Source: Syngnathus acus (lineage: Eukaryota > Chordata > Actinopteri > Syngnathiformes > Syngnathidae). From it: DNA of 64,000 bases. The position numbers were made by a program, and so were the translations under genes. Below are positions 13,361-59,469 of the stretch, one piece after another. The stretch covers positions 6,262,001 to 6,326,000 of the forward strand of contig NC_051100.1 in the NCBI RefSeq assembly GCF_901709675.1. The letters run 5' to 3'. The notes under the pieces were generated by a model. That model saw nothing but the letters and a program-made list of their open reading frames with translations, did not search any database and was not told the origin of the DNA. Within the stretch, counting starts at the first letter, position 1; each line of letters opens with the position of its first letter.

Positions 13361-15845
13361 GCCCCCTCCCAACCTGGACCTTACACTGCAATCTCGATAG
13401 TGGCTGATCGACATTAAGTGGCCACGTAGTGACATGGATGAGTCAACACGCAAGTGTTGCCAATTGATATGTTTGGAATTGGGACACTGGAGTCTTGGAA
13501 GAAGAACAGCACCTTGTGATGTGCAATTTAATTGGAACACAAGACTGCTGGACAATATTTTGGCTTGTGAGCTGCTAATGTTGGTCAGTTATGCTGATAT
13601 TTTATGTTACATGGTGAATCATGATAACTGTTGGGTGGAAAAGAGAAAAACAGATAAATTAATAAAGAACAACAACCATCAAATAGTAACGAATGATGAT
13701 GTTATTGCTAAGTATTGGATAATTCAATCATTCATTTTGCTCAACTTTTTCTGAGAATTGCTTGTTCATGGTTTTCATTTTCCATCCACACATTTCCTTG
13801 TATTGATTTAATATGATCAAGTATATCTTTGTCACTGTAGTTTTCATATTTCAACAAGGGTAAAGCAGTCAAGTAGATTGTATTGGTTTAAATTTGTGTT
13901 GAGTTCATTTACATTTCAAATTTGACTTTTGCAAAATGGACATTCATTTAAAAACATTATTGAGGGATGACATTACCAGGCTTTGCTCTGTAAAGTTCAT
14001 CCTGATCTTTCGAGCTGCAGTCAAGAATATCGTGACCTCTAAATTAAAACAGCCACGCGGTAATGAACAGTTAAACGACTGCCCACGCACTCACAGAATC
14101 CGCGAACCTCTTCTATCACACGTCCAAGCTGTATTGGAATATTTCTACGAACACATGTATGCTTTACATTTGTCAAAGAAAATCCGTTCTGTGATAATAT
14201 CCTGTCTGCAAAAACATGATGTCAGTGCTTTTATATAGAGTGGGGCAACTCAAACAAACACTTCCTGCATGTCTCTACCATTTGCGAGGGTCAGAGGAGG
14301 TAGTCAGCCAAAGCCCAGTGTTAGTAAACACAGGAGACCAAGGGAAGTACCTCATTCGACACTTTTTTTTTTTTCTTTCAAGCTTTACACCGTGCAGCAA
14401 GCAAGATGCATCCCTCCCTCCCCCCCTCCCTCCATCCGCACAGACACTTGCTGAGGAGCCACAAACATTGGCAGTAAGCACTCACAAGCTGCTTTGTAAA
14501 TATTTACAAGTTGGCAGCCGCCGAGGGGAGAGGAACGCAGCGGGCCAAGGAGCAACGGTTGAAGTGGATCAGCATCAGTAAACTCCCACCACCGCTGCGA
14601 CGGGAAAACAAGATGACCTTTCTCAGTATCGGCGAGCCGCTCCTCACCTTAACTCACCTTTGCGGCATTTCCAGCAGCTTCGCCGCATTGGCTACAGAGG
14701 GAATGTTTTATTACCCTGCATCAGAAAAAGGATAATAGTTCATTTCCATAAAGGAAAAATACACACGAGCAGCAGAGCAAGACCTTATCTGGTGCTTAAG
14801 TAGTGATGAACACTGTTTGTTGTTTCATTTATAGTTGGCACTCGTCCACCCATCTGGCGTACATTGGAGGCCAAAACAACGTCTAGAACGTATGAGCAAT
14901 TACTGTCTGACCTCAGGTCGGCCCTGAGCATGCCCAAAACAATACCAGGACGAGCTGAGCTTCCCAATGCGGCCGTGGAACACAAATAGTAACTTCGAGA
15001 AGCCGCTGGCCACCACTACAGAGGAGAAAGGAAACTGACGGAGGAGGAAAAACAGCAAGACAGAGAAGAGGTGGAAATGGGTGGTGGCCAGGAACCAGCG
15101 TTCTTCCTGCCCTAATCACAAGTCAGAGAATTTCCTTTCATTGTGGCAACTCCAGACTCATTAACCAGTAAGAGCCCAGCGTGCACACACCAGCACACTT
15201 TGCAGGAGTTTATCGTTAACAGAGCTGACATGTACGAAACACTTAATCATACATAACGTGTAGGTTTAGCCATTGGCACACTGAGCCATTTACCACATTT
15301 TATCACAGGCATGCGCGTAAATACACACACACACTTAGCCACAAGTATCCAACTTGGCACAGCCCAAAGCATTGTGCAGGCCCTTGGCTCTGCTCTGATA
15401 AACACACTTCATTATGAAATACTGAGGACACAGTAAATATTTGCCAGGGCCTTTATCAGACCACCTTATCTTGGCGTGAACTCCAGGCACTGCATGACTC
15501 CTGGGCCTTTTATTTTCTTAATGCCTATGCTACCACTGATAACTCTTTTACAAGTTCCCGGAAAATTAGCAAAGCCACCGTGGTCCTACTCAGAATGCGG
15601 GCTAGAGATTAGAATGTTGTCTAGACACTAGAATTGTACAATTGGGGCAGTTGATCAAGATGAAAAGTCACCAAGTTACTGATAATGATTGTTTTGTCCA
15701 CAAGTATTTGGATGGTGACAATGTTGTTGTGATGATTTCATTCCACACCACCACAACGGACTTGAAATAAAAGACGGATTAATGTCTAGATTATCATGTT
15801 TAATTGAACACAAACAAGAGCATTTATCATTCATGATTTTTTTAT

Positions 15846-15905
15846 AATTTCTGGACTATAAAATGCACCTGATTATAAACCGCACCAGCTAAAATTAGGT
15901 GAAAA
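15846..15905. mobile_element. Diverged end of a palindromic MITE family
   Basis: The sequence TTCTGGACTATAAAATGCACC followed by ATTATAAACCGCACCAG is a clear but diverged version of the terminal arm of the palindromic element at 37,121-37,294, whose arm reads TTTCGGACTATAAGTCGCAC with a second ATAAGTCGCACCAG repeat. The partner end was not found in the following few hundred bases, so the full extent is unknown. Confidence 0.55.
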
Positions 15906-16949
15906 TCTGCAACAATAAGATGCAGGATTTGTTGACAGAGATGAAGCAGCTCTACAAACATACAAGCATGCATAAATCTCAGCGACAACCATAAAAAATG
16001 CATTGTGCAGGGAACACTAGCAACACACAACTAATAATAAATAAAATGGGACTACTTACAAGGGTAAAGTTGGCAATGCCATACGAGCTGCACGTAAAGC
16101 TCCGGAGAAGACATGACCCGGAAAAAGAAATACTGAAAAGAGTGATACAAGACGTCTTGAACAATAGCCAGTGCCCTCTAGTGGCTGTAGGAAACCTCTA
16201 CAGTATATGCAACAGCTCTATTTCCTTCGTTAACAGCCAAATCGACTGCCTTTAACTCAAAAGTGACATAATATGCATTTCTTTTTTCTTCTTTAGTAGG
16301 TTCAGGTTGCGGGATCAGCAGTCTAAGTCCAAATGCTTGCACTTCACTGTCTCCAACCACCTCCTTGAATTAAACTAGGAGATAAGTGTTTTAAAGCTGT
16401 GCAAATCAGTCTCTCCAGCGTGTCCTCGGTCTACCTTGCGGGCTCCTCCTATTCCCGGACGTGATCAGAACACCTGTCAGTTAAATGCAGTCCACTTTTA
16501 ATCCAATGAAAATTATAGAAAAAAAATAATTAATACTTTAAACAGAGAATATCAAAACTGTGATGTTTTTTTTGTACCTGATGTCAGATGGAGTTACCTG
16601 CAGCTATTGGGTTTGTGGGCTAATGTTCCCAGCTATGCTCATAATGCAGTTCACATCTGGATGAAGTTCTCCTCCTTTTGGTTTGTGAAGGCAGTTGTGT
16701 CTCACAAGGACATGTGTGTGCTTGTTGAATTTACTGTGCACTGAGAAGAACCTCAGGCTAGATAGAAATGACGCAGGCCAGACGAGGCTCCTTAGAGTCC
16801 TGGGCTCATTCGCAATTGTGTCCAAGCTGCTTTTCTCTCTCTTGCTCTAATAAACTTAAGTACCATTATTGTAAAATTGCTTGTGTTCGTGACTGCAACA
16901 GATCAAGTTAAAATGGCCTGAAATGTCAAATGACTCCAAAAACAAACCT

Positions 16950-18749
16950 GTTTTCCAAGATTTTTTTATTTATTGGGAGAACTACAAAAAATGTACAGTA
17001 CAAAGTTAACAGTCTCACACTTAATTTGTAGTGAACTGACTCCCCGAAAAATAAACAACTCTTGCTGTTTTTTTTGTGTCCATTTTGTTACATTCAAAAA
17101 GCTTTACTTCTGATAAAGTAGTCAAAAGTACATAGTGTGCATCCCCCTTTACCAACTATGTACAAACCAAACATGCTCAACCACTTCCCTCTGCAGCAAA
17201 CGCAATACTCAGACTAGATTTGAGAAGAAGAAAAAAAAAAAAAAGCTGAGCAAATAGGAAAATCAAATGAAGAGGAATGGGGGACTAAGAGAGGTTATGG
17301 CTGTTGTTGTCAGAGTATCTGAGTGGTAACAACCTAATAAAAATAGAATCCAAAACTACATTCATTTGAACCTGTGTATAAAAAGATGCCATGTAAGAAA
17401 AATACTTTATTTGGTTAATTTTAAAGGCATGTCATGTTGGTGAGCCCCATAGGCACTACACAATAATACTGGGGCACATGGGATTGCTACATTCTTAAGC
17501 ACGTGGCTGGAATCACAGTGTGACCTCGTGCAAACAGAGGAAAACAAGAATTAAAAAATAATTTTTTGGTTAATTTATTGACTTGGGATCTTTTTGTCGC
17601 TGATCTAAATATAACAAGGTTTGGACGGTCTGTACAACCACGCGGTGTTTACATTCTACAGAATCATCTAAATAGGGATTCTCCGAAGGAAAAAAAAAAA
17701 AAAAAAGTCTTCTACAGCACTGACACACAAGCTCAGAAGCAAACAGCAATTATGCAAACTTTAATAAACGTAAACAAGGGAACAAAATTAATGAAATAAA
17801 TATCACATACGTTCTCTTAAATTAAGATTTTTTTTTACTCATTTACAATAAAAAATAACCAAGTGAAGTTACAAAAAAAAGGAGAAAACAATATATATTA
17901 CTGTGAAAAGAACATACACTCCACTTTATGCAGATTAATAATGGCGACCATAATTTAAACATAAAAGAATATAGATCTATTGCTTCATCATACTTGATAA
18001 ATATAGTATGGACACAAATTACCAATGTAGCCTATACTTGTTTCACAAGATAATAAATAAGTTAAATAGTCCATAGTCAGTTATGCACCGCTATGCAAAT
18101 CACTCAAACAGCTAAAAAAATATATATTCAACCATCAGCAGTGATTTCCCCAAACAAACCCAACTCAAGAGTGCTAACCAAGCAACAAGCTACACTAACC
18201 AACCTAACCACTGGGTGGCGCTGTGAGAAGACAGATATGGAATGGAAGTTGAAGCTTTTCAGAGCAGAAGGAAAATAAAAGCATTTTGAAAAAGGAAAAA
18301 TGTTACTTTTTGAGTCGAGGCATATTCTTGGCAGGATAGGAGGAAATCGACTTGCTTTTACAGTCTCTTTGTCTTGTCAAGTCAACTAATCCCAGGAAAA
18401 GTGTGACTCGCCTATTAGAGCAAAAAGAAACAAAAAACGGGAGGAGGGGCTGGCATGAGCCCTTGGGCAAGGCACTGATGGAATGCCTTCTGTTTGCTAT
18501 CTAAACTTTTAATACAGCTATATATTACAGAGAAAGAAAAACAAGGTAATCTAATGCCTGGTCAAGGACACTTATTGATCCCCGTGGGTGGAACTTGCCT
18601 TACTTGCCCCCCACCAGGGAGGTCAGAGCAGGGCCGCCACCCTTTCAGCTGGTACAAAATCAATGTCTTGCCGCTCAAAGGCACTTCAGCAGGGTGGAAG
18701 CTGCTGACATAATCCGCTACAAAAACAAACCAAAGTAAAAAAAACAAGC
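16950..18749 (-). other. zfp36l2: zfp36l2 3' untranslated region (inferred)
   Basis: AT-rich sequence directly downstream of the zfp36l2 stop codon, ending at an overlapping AATAAATAAA signal (16,965-16,974 on the minus strand) that is followed by a GT-rich stretch expected of a cleavage region. In transcript sense it contains three UAUUUAU heptamers (17,796-17,802; 17,997-18,003; 18,053-18,059); the last lies inside a canonical UUAUUUAUU nonamer (18,052-18,060). Additional AUUUA pentamers and a Pumilio-type UGUACAUA (17,157-17,164) are present. The length, about 1.8 kb, fits what is known of ZFP36-family messages. No cDNA supports the exact 3' end. Confidence 0.7.
16965..16974 (-). promoter_or_regulatory. 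zfp36l2: Candidate polyadenylation signal of zfp36l2
   Basis: Minus-strand AATAAATAAA contains two overlapping AATAAA hexamers. Downstream on that strand lies AGGTTTGTTTTTGG, a GT-rich downstream element. Position is consistent with the end of the inferred 3'UTR. Confidence 0.6.
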
Positions 18750-19940
18750 TCAGTCATCTGAAATCGACAGCCTGCTGAAGATTGGCAAACGTCTCCCAGC
18801 GTCCAGACTGGGGGACTCGGAGCCACTGAGGCTCCCGGAAGAGCTGAGGGACCCGCTGGCGTAGCTCTCCCGGTCTGAGAGAGAGTCTGGCGGGCTAGGT
18901 GGAGGCTCGAACACCGGGGACTCGCTGAGACGGCGCAGCGTCTGCAAGTGGCTCATGTTGTACGTGGGAGAAGACGGGGGGCACATGCCGTTGCCCTGAA
19001 CGCCCCCGTAGTGGCCGCCCCCGGCCGAGTGGTTGTTGGAGTAGCCACCGGAGGTGTGCACGGCCAGCGGGGCCAGCAGAGCTTTTAGGTCTTGCCCGGG
19101 GAAGTTGAAGGCACTGTTGATGCAAGCCACGGAGTTGGGCGACAGCACGTCGTCGTAGAAGCTGGACGAGGACATGCAAGAGGAGGCGGGCGGCGGTGGG
19201 GTCCGCGACGTGGGGCTTTCCAAAAGCGGGGAGTCCAGGCAGTGGTGGCTGGAGAAGCCGGAGAAGCTAAGGCTGTGGTGAAGCTTTGGTCTGTCCCTCT
19301 GGGTGTAGCAGAGCTGCTGCTGCTGCTGCTGAGGGGGGAGGATGTCCCTTTGGCCGTAGCCGCGGGACTCCCCCGCCTGCATGTTGGCGTTGGCGGCCGG
19401 AGCGGGCCGGCGCTCGTCGGCGTTGTGGATAAAGTGACACCGGGGACCGTAGGGGCAGAAGCCGATGGTGTGGAACGTGCGACACGGCTCCGTTTTGTAC
19501 TTGGGGTGGCGAGACAAGCTCCTGAGCTCGTGGTAGCCGTGGGCGAACTGACATTTCTCGCCGTACTTGCACGAGCCGTTCTCCTCGAAAGGCCGACACA
19601 GCTCGGTCTTGTAGCGGGTGGAGTTGATCTGAGAGCCGGCCTTCTGCTGCAGCACGGCGCGCTCTCCGCTTTCGCTGTACGCGCGATCGCGGAACTTGTT
19701 TTCCTTGTTCATGAGAGTGGTCGTTCCGCTCGGCGTGTTCTCTTTCAGGCTGCTGTAAGAAGAGCTCAGAGTGTACTTGTTGCCGTTGTTCATGGCCTCC
19801 ACGTTACTGGTGGAGTTTCGACGGAAAAATCCCGGCGCAAAGGGGCCACCGGAACCCGCGGAGGTGACCGGGGCTCCGACAGCCTTCTTGTCCAGCATGC
19901 TGTTGATGTGGAGGGCGTTTATATTCGTGCTTTTATCCTG
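18750..19940 (-). CDS. zfp36l2: zfp36l2 coding exon 2
   Basis: Encodes about residues 18-413 with both zinc fingers and the C-terminal tail; stop TGA at 18,750-18,752. GC-rich compared with flanks. The acceptor reads CCCGCAGCAG, a tandem NAGNAG site: using the first AG adds one Gln (exon from 19,940), using the second starts at Asp (19,937). Both keep frame. Confidence 0.95.
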   Translation of the reverse strand, partial: QDKSTNINALHINSMLDKKAVGAPVTSAGSGGPFAPGFFRRNSTSNVEAMNNGNKYTLSSSYSSLKENTPSGTTTLMNKENKFRDRAYSESGERAVLQQKAGSQINSTRYKTELCRPFEENGSCKYGEKCQFAHGYHELRSLSRHPKYKTEPCRTFHTIGFCPYGPRCHFIHNADERRPAPAANANMQAGESRGYGQRDILPPQQQQQQLCYTQRDRPKLHHSLSFSGFSSHHCLDSPLLESPTSRTPPPPASSCMSSSSFYDDVLSPNSVACINSAFNFPGQDLKALLAPLAVHTSGGYSNNHSAGGGHYGGVQGNGMCPPSSPTYNMSHLQTLRRLSESPVFEPPPSPPDSLSDRESYASGSLSSSGSLSGSESPSLDAGRRLPIFSRLSISDD

Positions 19941-20100
19941 CTGCGGGAGAGAACGAGAGACATGTTAGCAATGCACCCACAGTCACATGGCACTGGCTCC
20001 AACTTGTTGCAACATGCACTGGCAACTCAAATGAAACGAGCAGCTGTACCTTGTAAAGCATTTCCATGTCGTAGAAGGCGGACAAGACGGTCGCAGACAT
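18750..20100 (-). CDS. zfp36l2: Zfp36l2, CCCH tandem zinc-finger mRNA-decay factor (two coding exons, complete)
   Basis: Cytoplasmic/nuclear RNA-binding protein that recognises UAUUUAU elements in 3'UTRs and recruits CCR4-NOT for deadenylation. The protein is about 413 residues: 17 from exon 1 ([17 protein letters not shown]) and about 396 from exon 2. Near the exon junction is MLDKKAVG, the form seen in ZFP36L2; ZFP36L1 has LLDRKAVG. Two C-X8-C-X5-C-X3-H fingers lie at about residues 132-151 and 170-189, with lead-ins RYKTEL and KYKTEP; the Pro in the second is unusual. RAYSES upstream of the fingers matches the conserved kinase/14-3-3 site, [10 protein letters not shown] and [11 protein letters not shown] are conserved, and the C-terminus [14 protein letters not shown] is the CNOT1-binding tail. 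The intron is only about 109 bp. The neighbour thada matches ZFP36L2 synteny, arguing against zfp36l1. Confidence 0.97.
20050..20100 (-). CDS. zfp36l2: zfp36l2 coding exon 1
   Basis: Seventeen codons from ATG at 20,100. The peptide parallels human ZFP36L2 MSTTLLSAFYDVDFLCK, and the donor is GTACAG after a complete codon. The conserved MSxTxLSAFYD start decides the initiation codon. Confidence 0.95.
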
Positions 20101-20377
20101 GTCGTCGTTTCCCCAAATTTGCTGGTGCACTCCTTCTTTCATGGAGGAACGAGCAGGTTGCACTGCTACGAGCGCTGCTTTGTGCCACGACTGCTTTTTG
20201 GTTGAGGGGAAATGTTTTGGAAAGTTGCGTCCAAAAAAACAAAAGAGCCGGCCGACGAAGGCAACAAGAGTGGGGGTGCTATTTTGTGATGGTGAGTAGT
20301 AGATGGGTGTGATTCCTCCCCTGAAGAAGCGCTGAGCCAAAAATGCTTCACTGCAGGCTCGAGCTTCTTTTTGCGGG

Positions 20378-20411
20378 CTATAAATGCCTGCCGGTGGCCG
20401 GGGAGGGGCGA
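20378..20411 (-). promoter_or_regulatory. zfp36l2: Candidate core promoter of zfp36l2 (GC box and weak TATA-like)
   Basis: On the minus strand GCCCCTCCCCGG (20,400s) precedes CATTTATAGCCCGC (around 20,379-20,386), about 280 bases above the start codon. The TATA-like element deviates from consensus, so transcription start placement is a guess. Confidence 0.35.
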
Positions 20412-21751
20412 AGTGAACTAAGTCGTAGAAAACTTTTGCCAGAGCCACCTCCTCTTTTCCGTCTTCTTATTAAAAAAAAACACACACACATTCACCGGTT
20501 GGTTGCCTATTCTTTGACACCACGCCTTGAAATTCAACCCCAAAGACCCTCCCCCCCATCGTCCATCATTACATCCCAAGTTTCTTTTCCTCCTTTTTTA
20601 TTTTAATTTTAAAAACTCTTAAATCACACAACACATCCAAATTAATACAAGTTGTTCAGGAAAAATGGACTTTAATTTAAACCACTACATTCATTTTTTT
20701 ATATAAAAATCAAGGATCCTGACAAATAGAAACTTCCTGCAACCTTATGGCGTTTTAACCAACACAAATGTCACCCCCCCTCCCTTTCACTGTCTCACTT
20801 GGAAGCATGCACATGTATTTGTAATGGAAGGAAAGTTCCTCACCCTCGCGCTCTCTCCCTGTGGATAGGGTGCGACCACAAGTATGAGCGGAGAGAGTCC
20901 AGGCAGAGTGCAGGGCAATTTTTAGCATTTACCCGTTGCATAATCCACAAAACAGAGTAGCAACAGCCTATGGAGGAACAAGACAGACAACAAAACCTAC
21001 TGTTTTATTTTTTATTATTTTTTATATAAACTAACCTTTAATAATTAACCGCAGTTCGTGGTACCTGTGATCCCTACAGCTCAGTAAAAATAAAGCAAAA
21101 CCGACTGTGGTAAAAACTTTTTTTCCCCTCAGCGGTCTTCCATCTAACTTGTTTTTCAGTCAGGGAGCACAAGAGTGAAGGAATGTGGTTTCGATGCAGA
21201 GCAACAGTGTAACGCTGCCCCCTAGAGAACGTGTTTGAAACTGATAAAAAAAAAAAGAAGCCAGTGCGCCCCCTGCAGAGCAAAATTAGATACATATGAC
21301 ATATTTTCTAAAAATAAAATATATCTAGATCTATATATACCAGAAATGACCGGTTTCTGCAACACCAGTAACCATTATAGCCTTTTAATTTAGGATCATA
21401 ATTGCAAAACAACATGTTTCAAGTTTATTTTTCAGTCTCTGACGTGATTAAATATTCTCTCAAGAGTTGACGAAGGGAGAGAGGTGAAGGGAAGAGAAAC
21501 AGGCAGAGGGAGAAAAAAAAAATGACCTAAGAGTTTGGAATCTACTACTACCGCCCTAAAAATAGGTTGCAAGCTACTCTAAGACCATTTGCCCCATTTG
21601 CTCTCTGCAGTCGAGATAAACAGTTTCATGCGAAGGACATACGCAGCAAAGTATTTGAGAAATCACTGTTCTTGTCCACTGGAACCACTCCTAATCAAAC
21701 AACTCTCTTTATGTTGGGGAATGTTGAGAAGTTCTAAAACGTTACATCAGT
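20412..21751. other. Spacer between the zfp36l2 promoter and the thada 3' end
   Basis: About 1.3 kb without supportable exons. It includes short A, T and C runs and a (CA)5 stretch, and probably upstream regulatory DNA of zfp36l2, which lies head-to-tail behind thada. Confidence 0.6.
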
Positions 21752-21757
21752 TTTATT
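21752..21757 (-). promoter_or_regulatory. thada: Candidate polyadenylation signal of thada
   Basis: Minus-strand AATAAA about 535 bases beyond the thada stop, the first canonical hexamer I found downstream of the stop. The GT-rich downstream element is weak. Confidence 0.4.
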
Positions 21758-22291
21758 GCAACAAGGAACATGGTTACCAGGGCCAACGTGTATATGGCCA
21801 CTATTAACACACAGGCACGGACAGTAGGCTATTGTGCTGTCCTCTAGACTAAATAACCAGAAGGAAGGACAAAACAAAGTCCAACTGGAAGGATTATTAA
21901 ACACGAGCAAAGTAAAGGAAGTTAAAGAAGACTCACAATGTGCAACTTGAGCTTGAAGCCATAATGCTTGCAGCAACCTTATAACATAGACGCTACGGAC
22001 ATTTTCAAGATATCCTTTGTGGGGTTATATTTCCATGACTCTGATGTTATTACTTTTGAACCATCCCCGCCCAAATCCTCCTTATCAACTATTGAACAAG
22101 CCTAATAACGGCATCAATCTAACACAATGTTTCGCCACTAACGTGTGACTCAATTGATTTCTCACAATGATACATTTTAGATGTCATAAAAATGAAAATA
22201 AAAAATAGATGAGCAAATGTTAAAAATATGATGATTAAAACCAACCCTGAGGTGTCACTTTCATGATCACAAAAGAAAAAAAAAATCAATA

Positions 22292-56998
<34,707 letters not shown>

Positions 56999-57329
56999 AG
57001 CACAGCAGCATTCAACTCAGCAGCGTTTGAAACCTACAAGGCAGCAAAAGTACAGTGAGCCTAATTTAAAGGAAATAACAAACGAAAAGCTCCATTAACA
57101 TACACGTTTCCTACCTACAACAAAAACATGACTTTCCACACTACTTTTTAGACTTGTCTCAGTAGTGGCTTCAGCTAGCAAGTTTTTCCCGTCATAACGT
57201 TAACTATCCGACTAATATATCAGCAGGGTAGAGATCAAATAAAAATAACCATTCTTTTTGACAGAAAGTGAAGGCTTAGATCCTGTCAAGACAAAACATA
57301 CTTTACAATAAAACGAAATTGGCATTCAC

Positions 57330-57430
57330 CGGATTGCTGCATGTGGTACTGGTTACTAGGTTCAAGCTTCCGACCTGCGTCACTTTCCATAACGTGACAT
57401 TTTCCGGTAGCTTGCGTTCCAGAATTAAAC
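57330..57430 (-). promoter_or_regulatory. thada: Candidate thada promoter / non-coding first exon
   Basis: On the minus strand TACCGGAAAATGTCACG carries an ETS-type CCGGAA motif, followed by GTGACGCAGG (CRE-like half site), typical of housekeeping promoters. A donor-like CCGGTGAAT at about 57,330 could end a non-coding first exon. No transcript evidence. Confidence 0.35.
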
Positions 57431-57578
57431 TCATTTTCATTATAACGCTTAATAACAATGCGTAATGGATAAAAACGCGACATTTGAAGAAATGAACTCG
57501 CTTTCATTCAAATGCTTTTGTTTTCTTTCACCGCTAATTGTCACCCACGGTATGTTTATAAATGACAGCACACGCCCC

Positions 57579-57718
57579 GCTGCAATATGATTGGCTGCTG
57601 CAGCAAGCAACACAGAGGAAACGATATTATTTTTTCCAAATGGATCGTATTTGTAGAAAATGAAAGTAATCGCGTTAGTTAGATTAAGTTTAGGATTAGT
57701 GTCCAATCATATTGCAGC
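57579..57718. repeat. 16-bp perfect inverted repeat containing CCAAT boxes
   Basis: GCTGCAATATGATTGG at 57,579-57,594 is the exact reverse complement of CCAATCATATTGCAGC at 57,703-57,718, with a 108-bp spacer. Each arm carries a CCAAT box, the NF-Y core motif, within the divergent thada/plekhh2 region. Confidence 0.9.
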
Positions 57719-59346
57719 AAGGCTTGACCTGCCTCGCGCTGTTGGACTCGAAGTTAACAAAGTACAATGTGCAGCAGTACTTTATACTTCCTGTTTGTCA
57801 AAATAAGATTTCTTTATTAAACTTAGTGATGAGGGCTAATATTCTTCTACTAGAGGGCTGTTAAAGACTTTGCTTGAGATGTTTTATTGATTCTCTGCGG
57901 TCAAACCTAACCCATTTGTAAAAACTGCAACATAGTGCGTTCGGTCATAAAATTGCGCTCAGCCTTCTGATTGGTGGAATCTCTACGTCAATCAAACTAA
58001 TGCCGTTTTTTCTCCCACGCAGTGAAACGCCCACTAAATATGTGATTGGATCTGTTGACAAAACCAACTTTTTTCCCCCCTGGAACTCTTTGGCAAGAGA
58101 AAGTCGCTGATGGTTTACTCATGAAAAACGTCAACGGGAATGTTAAACTATATAGTCGTCGGCATGGACATGGCATGAAATCACGCGTGTAGCGGTGTTC
58201 CATCACTTCTTTTCACGGTACGTGAGAAAAATCAGTATTATTATGAAAAACTACGTAAATCGCTATATCTCAACAAAACTAGACTTTTATATCTTTTATT
58301 TAAATTATTCACATCATGTTTTGATGGAAGCTGTTTTTGCGTCGCAGTTTGACTTTTTTCCATTTGAATATAGACCTCAGCGTAGTGACGTCCGTTACTA
58401 TCAATGAACTGATAGTACAGTACCAGCCGGTATTGAATAGTCTATGTGAGTCATTGTTTTCATTGAAAGGGTGCCAGTACGGAGTTATTGAAGGCTGTAT
58501 TCCACCAATTGCCACCTAAATTCTGATTAAATAATCAAATAATTGTTTCCATAATCATTATTATGAAATTGAGTGCTTGATATGCTAAGTTATAATTTAT
58601 TATAAATATTAGGATCAAGATTGATTAAGATGTTAATGTTGACAATTCTTAATCAGCAGAAAATTTGAAAAGAGACAAGGAGAGGGTCATCAAGCAGCCA
58701 AAACACACAAAAATACCTCGGAATATTTTAAAATCCCTCTTCTTTTGGTAAGAAGAAAACAAGTTATGGATGCAGGAAAAAAATACAACACGTGTACCGT
58801 ACATGTTTATGTGTTTAAGATACCGTGTGGAATTGTATTCGTTTGCTTATAAATTTCAAGAACCAACTGTATTTCAAGAAAACAAGCCTTCATATGCATC
58901 CCAGTGTTTACCACAGGAGAAACTAGAAATCGTTAAAAATAACCCTGTGGAAGCCAGTTTATAGTCATCCTCAGCATGTTTGCCGTCTCTTTGCTTAGAC
59001 GCCAGCTGGGTAATGAGAGGTTATTACATGGAGCAGAAAGCCATGTCGCATTTGTCTGCCATTAAAAATTATCATCCGTCAGTCTATTTTATCTGTTTTC
59101 CAACATCAGCATTGGAAAACTTTTAGTGTTTGGCCGAGCAAAGCCCACAATGGTCCAGCTGGGCTCAGCTTTGGAATATTTCAGGTGCTGGCTCGTGGCA
59201 AAACATCTGGGCGACAACACACCCTCTTTGTTTGCATTAACATTCCAAAGCTCTCCATTATACCAATGTTGAATTAAATATTGCGTTGTACATTCCGTTC
59301 AGTTTTTAATATGATATCAGGTGTGTGTTCCAGAGAACAGGTCAAT

Positions 59347-59469
59347 ATGGCGGAAGGTGAGGATACCATGAGTCAAGAGGACTGGAAGGACAAGTGTATG
59401 GTCCTCGAAGCGCTCCTCATGAAGTTCAGGGTTCAGATCATCAAAATCCGAGAACTTACTGCTGACAAG
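59347..59469 (+). CDS. plekhh2: plekhh2 coding exon 1
   Basis: Residues 1-41. ATG chosen because the following peptide aligns with the human N-terminus; an in-frame ATG also lies seven codons further. Donor GTTGGT. Acceptor-like AGs at 59,320 and 59,331 suggest the exon begins in 5'UTR. Confidence 0.92.

Larger units (their letters stand above)
1..16949. other. Gene-poor intergenic region downstream of zfp36l2
   Basis: No reading frame here shows exon structure, domain motifs or recognisable similarity; the open frames are short and look like chance or simple-repeat translations. The region contains a 65-bp tandem duplication near 1.2 kb, a probable interspersed repeat near 7.3 kb, one end of a hAT-like element near 9.4 kb, a decayed hAT transposase fragment near 11.5 kb, a 19-base C run near 13.35 kb, and an old MITE-like copy near 15.85 kb. 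Distal enhancers of zfp36l2 could lie here, but nothing in the sequence alone identifies them. Confidence 0.7.
57034..59346. other. Divergent thada/plekhh2 intergenic region
   Basis: About 2.3 kb between head-to-head genes. No coding exon was seen. It includes at least four CCAAT/ATTGG motifs between 57.58 and 58.05 kb and a 16-bp inverted repeat. Upstream non-coding exons of both genes may lie here. Confidence 0.6.

Noticed and set aside
14216-14735. Overlapping plus-strand frames of 74-121 codons
   Set aside because: No similarity recognised, no conserved start context or splice structure; they cover a CT-rich low-complexity stretch.
19092-20312. 406-codon open frame antisense to zfp36l2
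   Set aside because: It lies opposite the GC-rich zfp36l2 exons and crosses its intron. Its composition (Val/Arg/Ala/Leu-rich) is a by-product of codon bias on the other strand, and it has no recognisable domain.
20345-20390. Plus-strand CTATAAAT as a TATA box
   Set aside because: It is a good TATA match only on the strand opposite to zfp36l2 transcription, and no plus-strand gene follows. On the minus strand it is only a weak TATA-like element.
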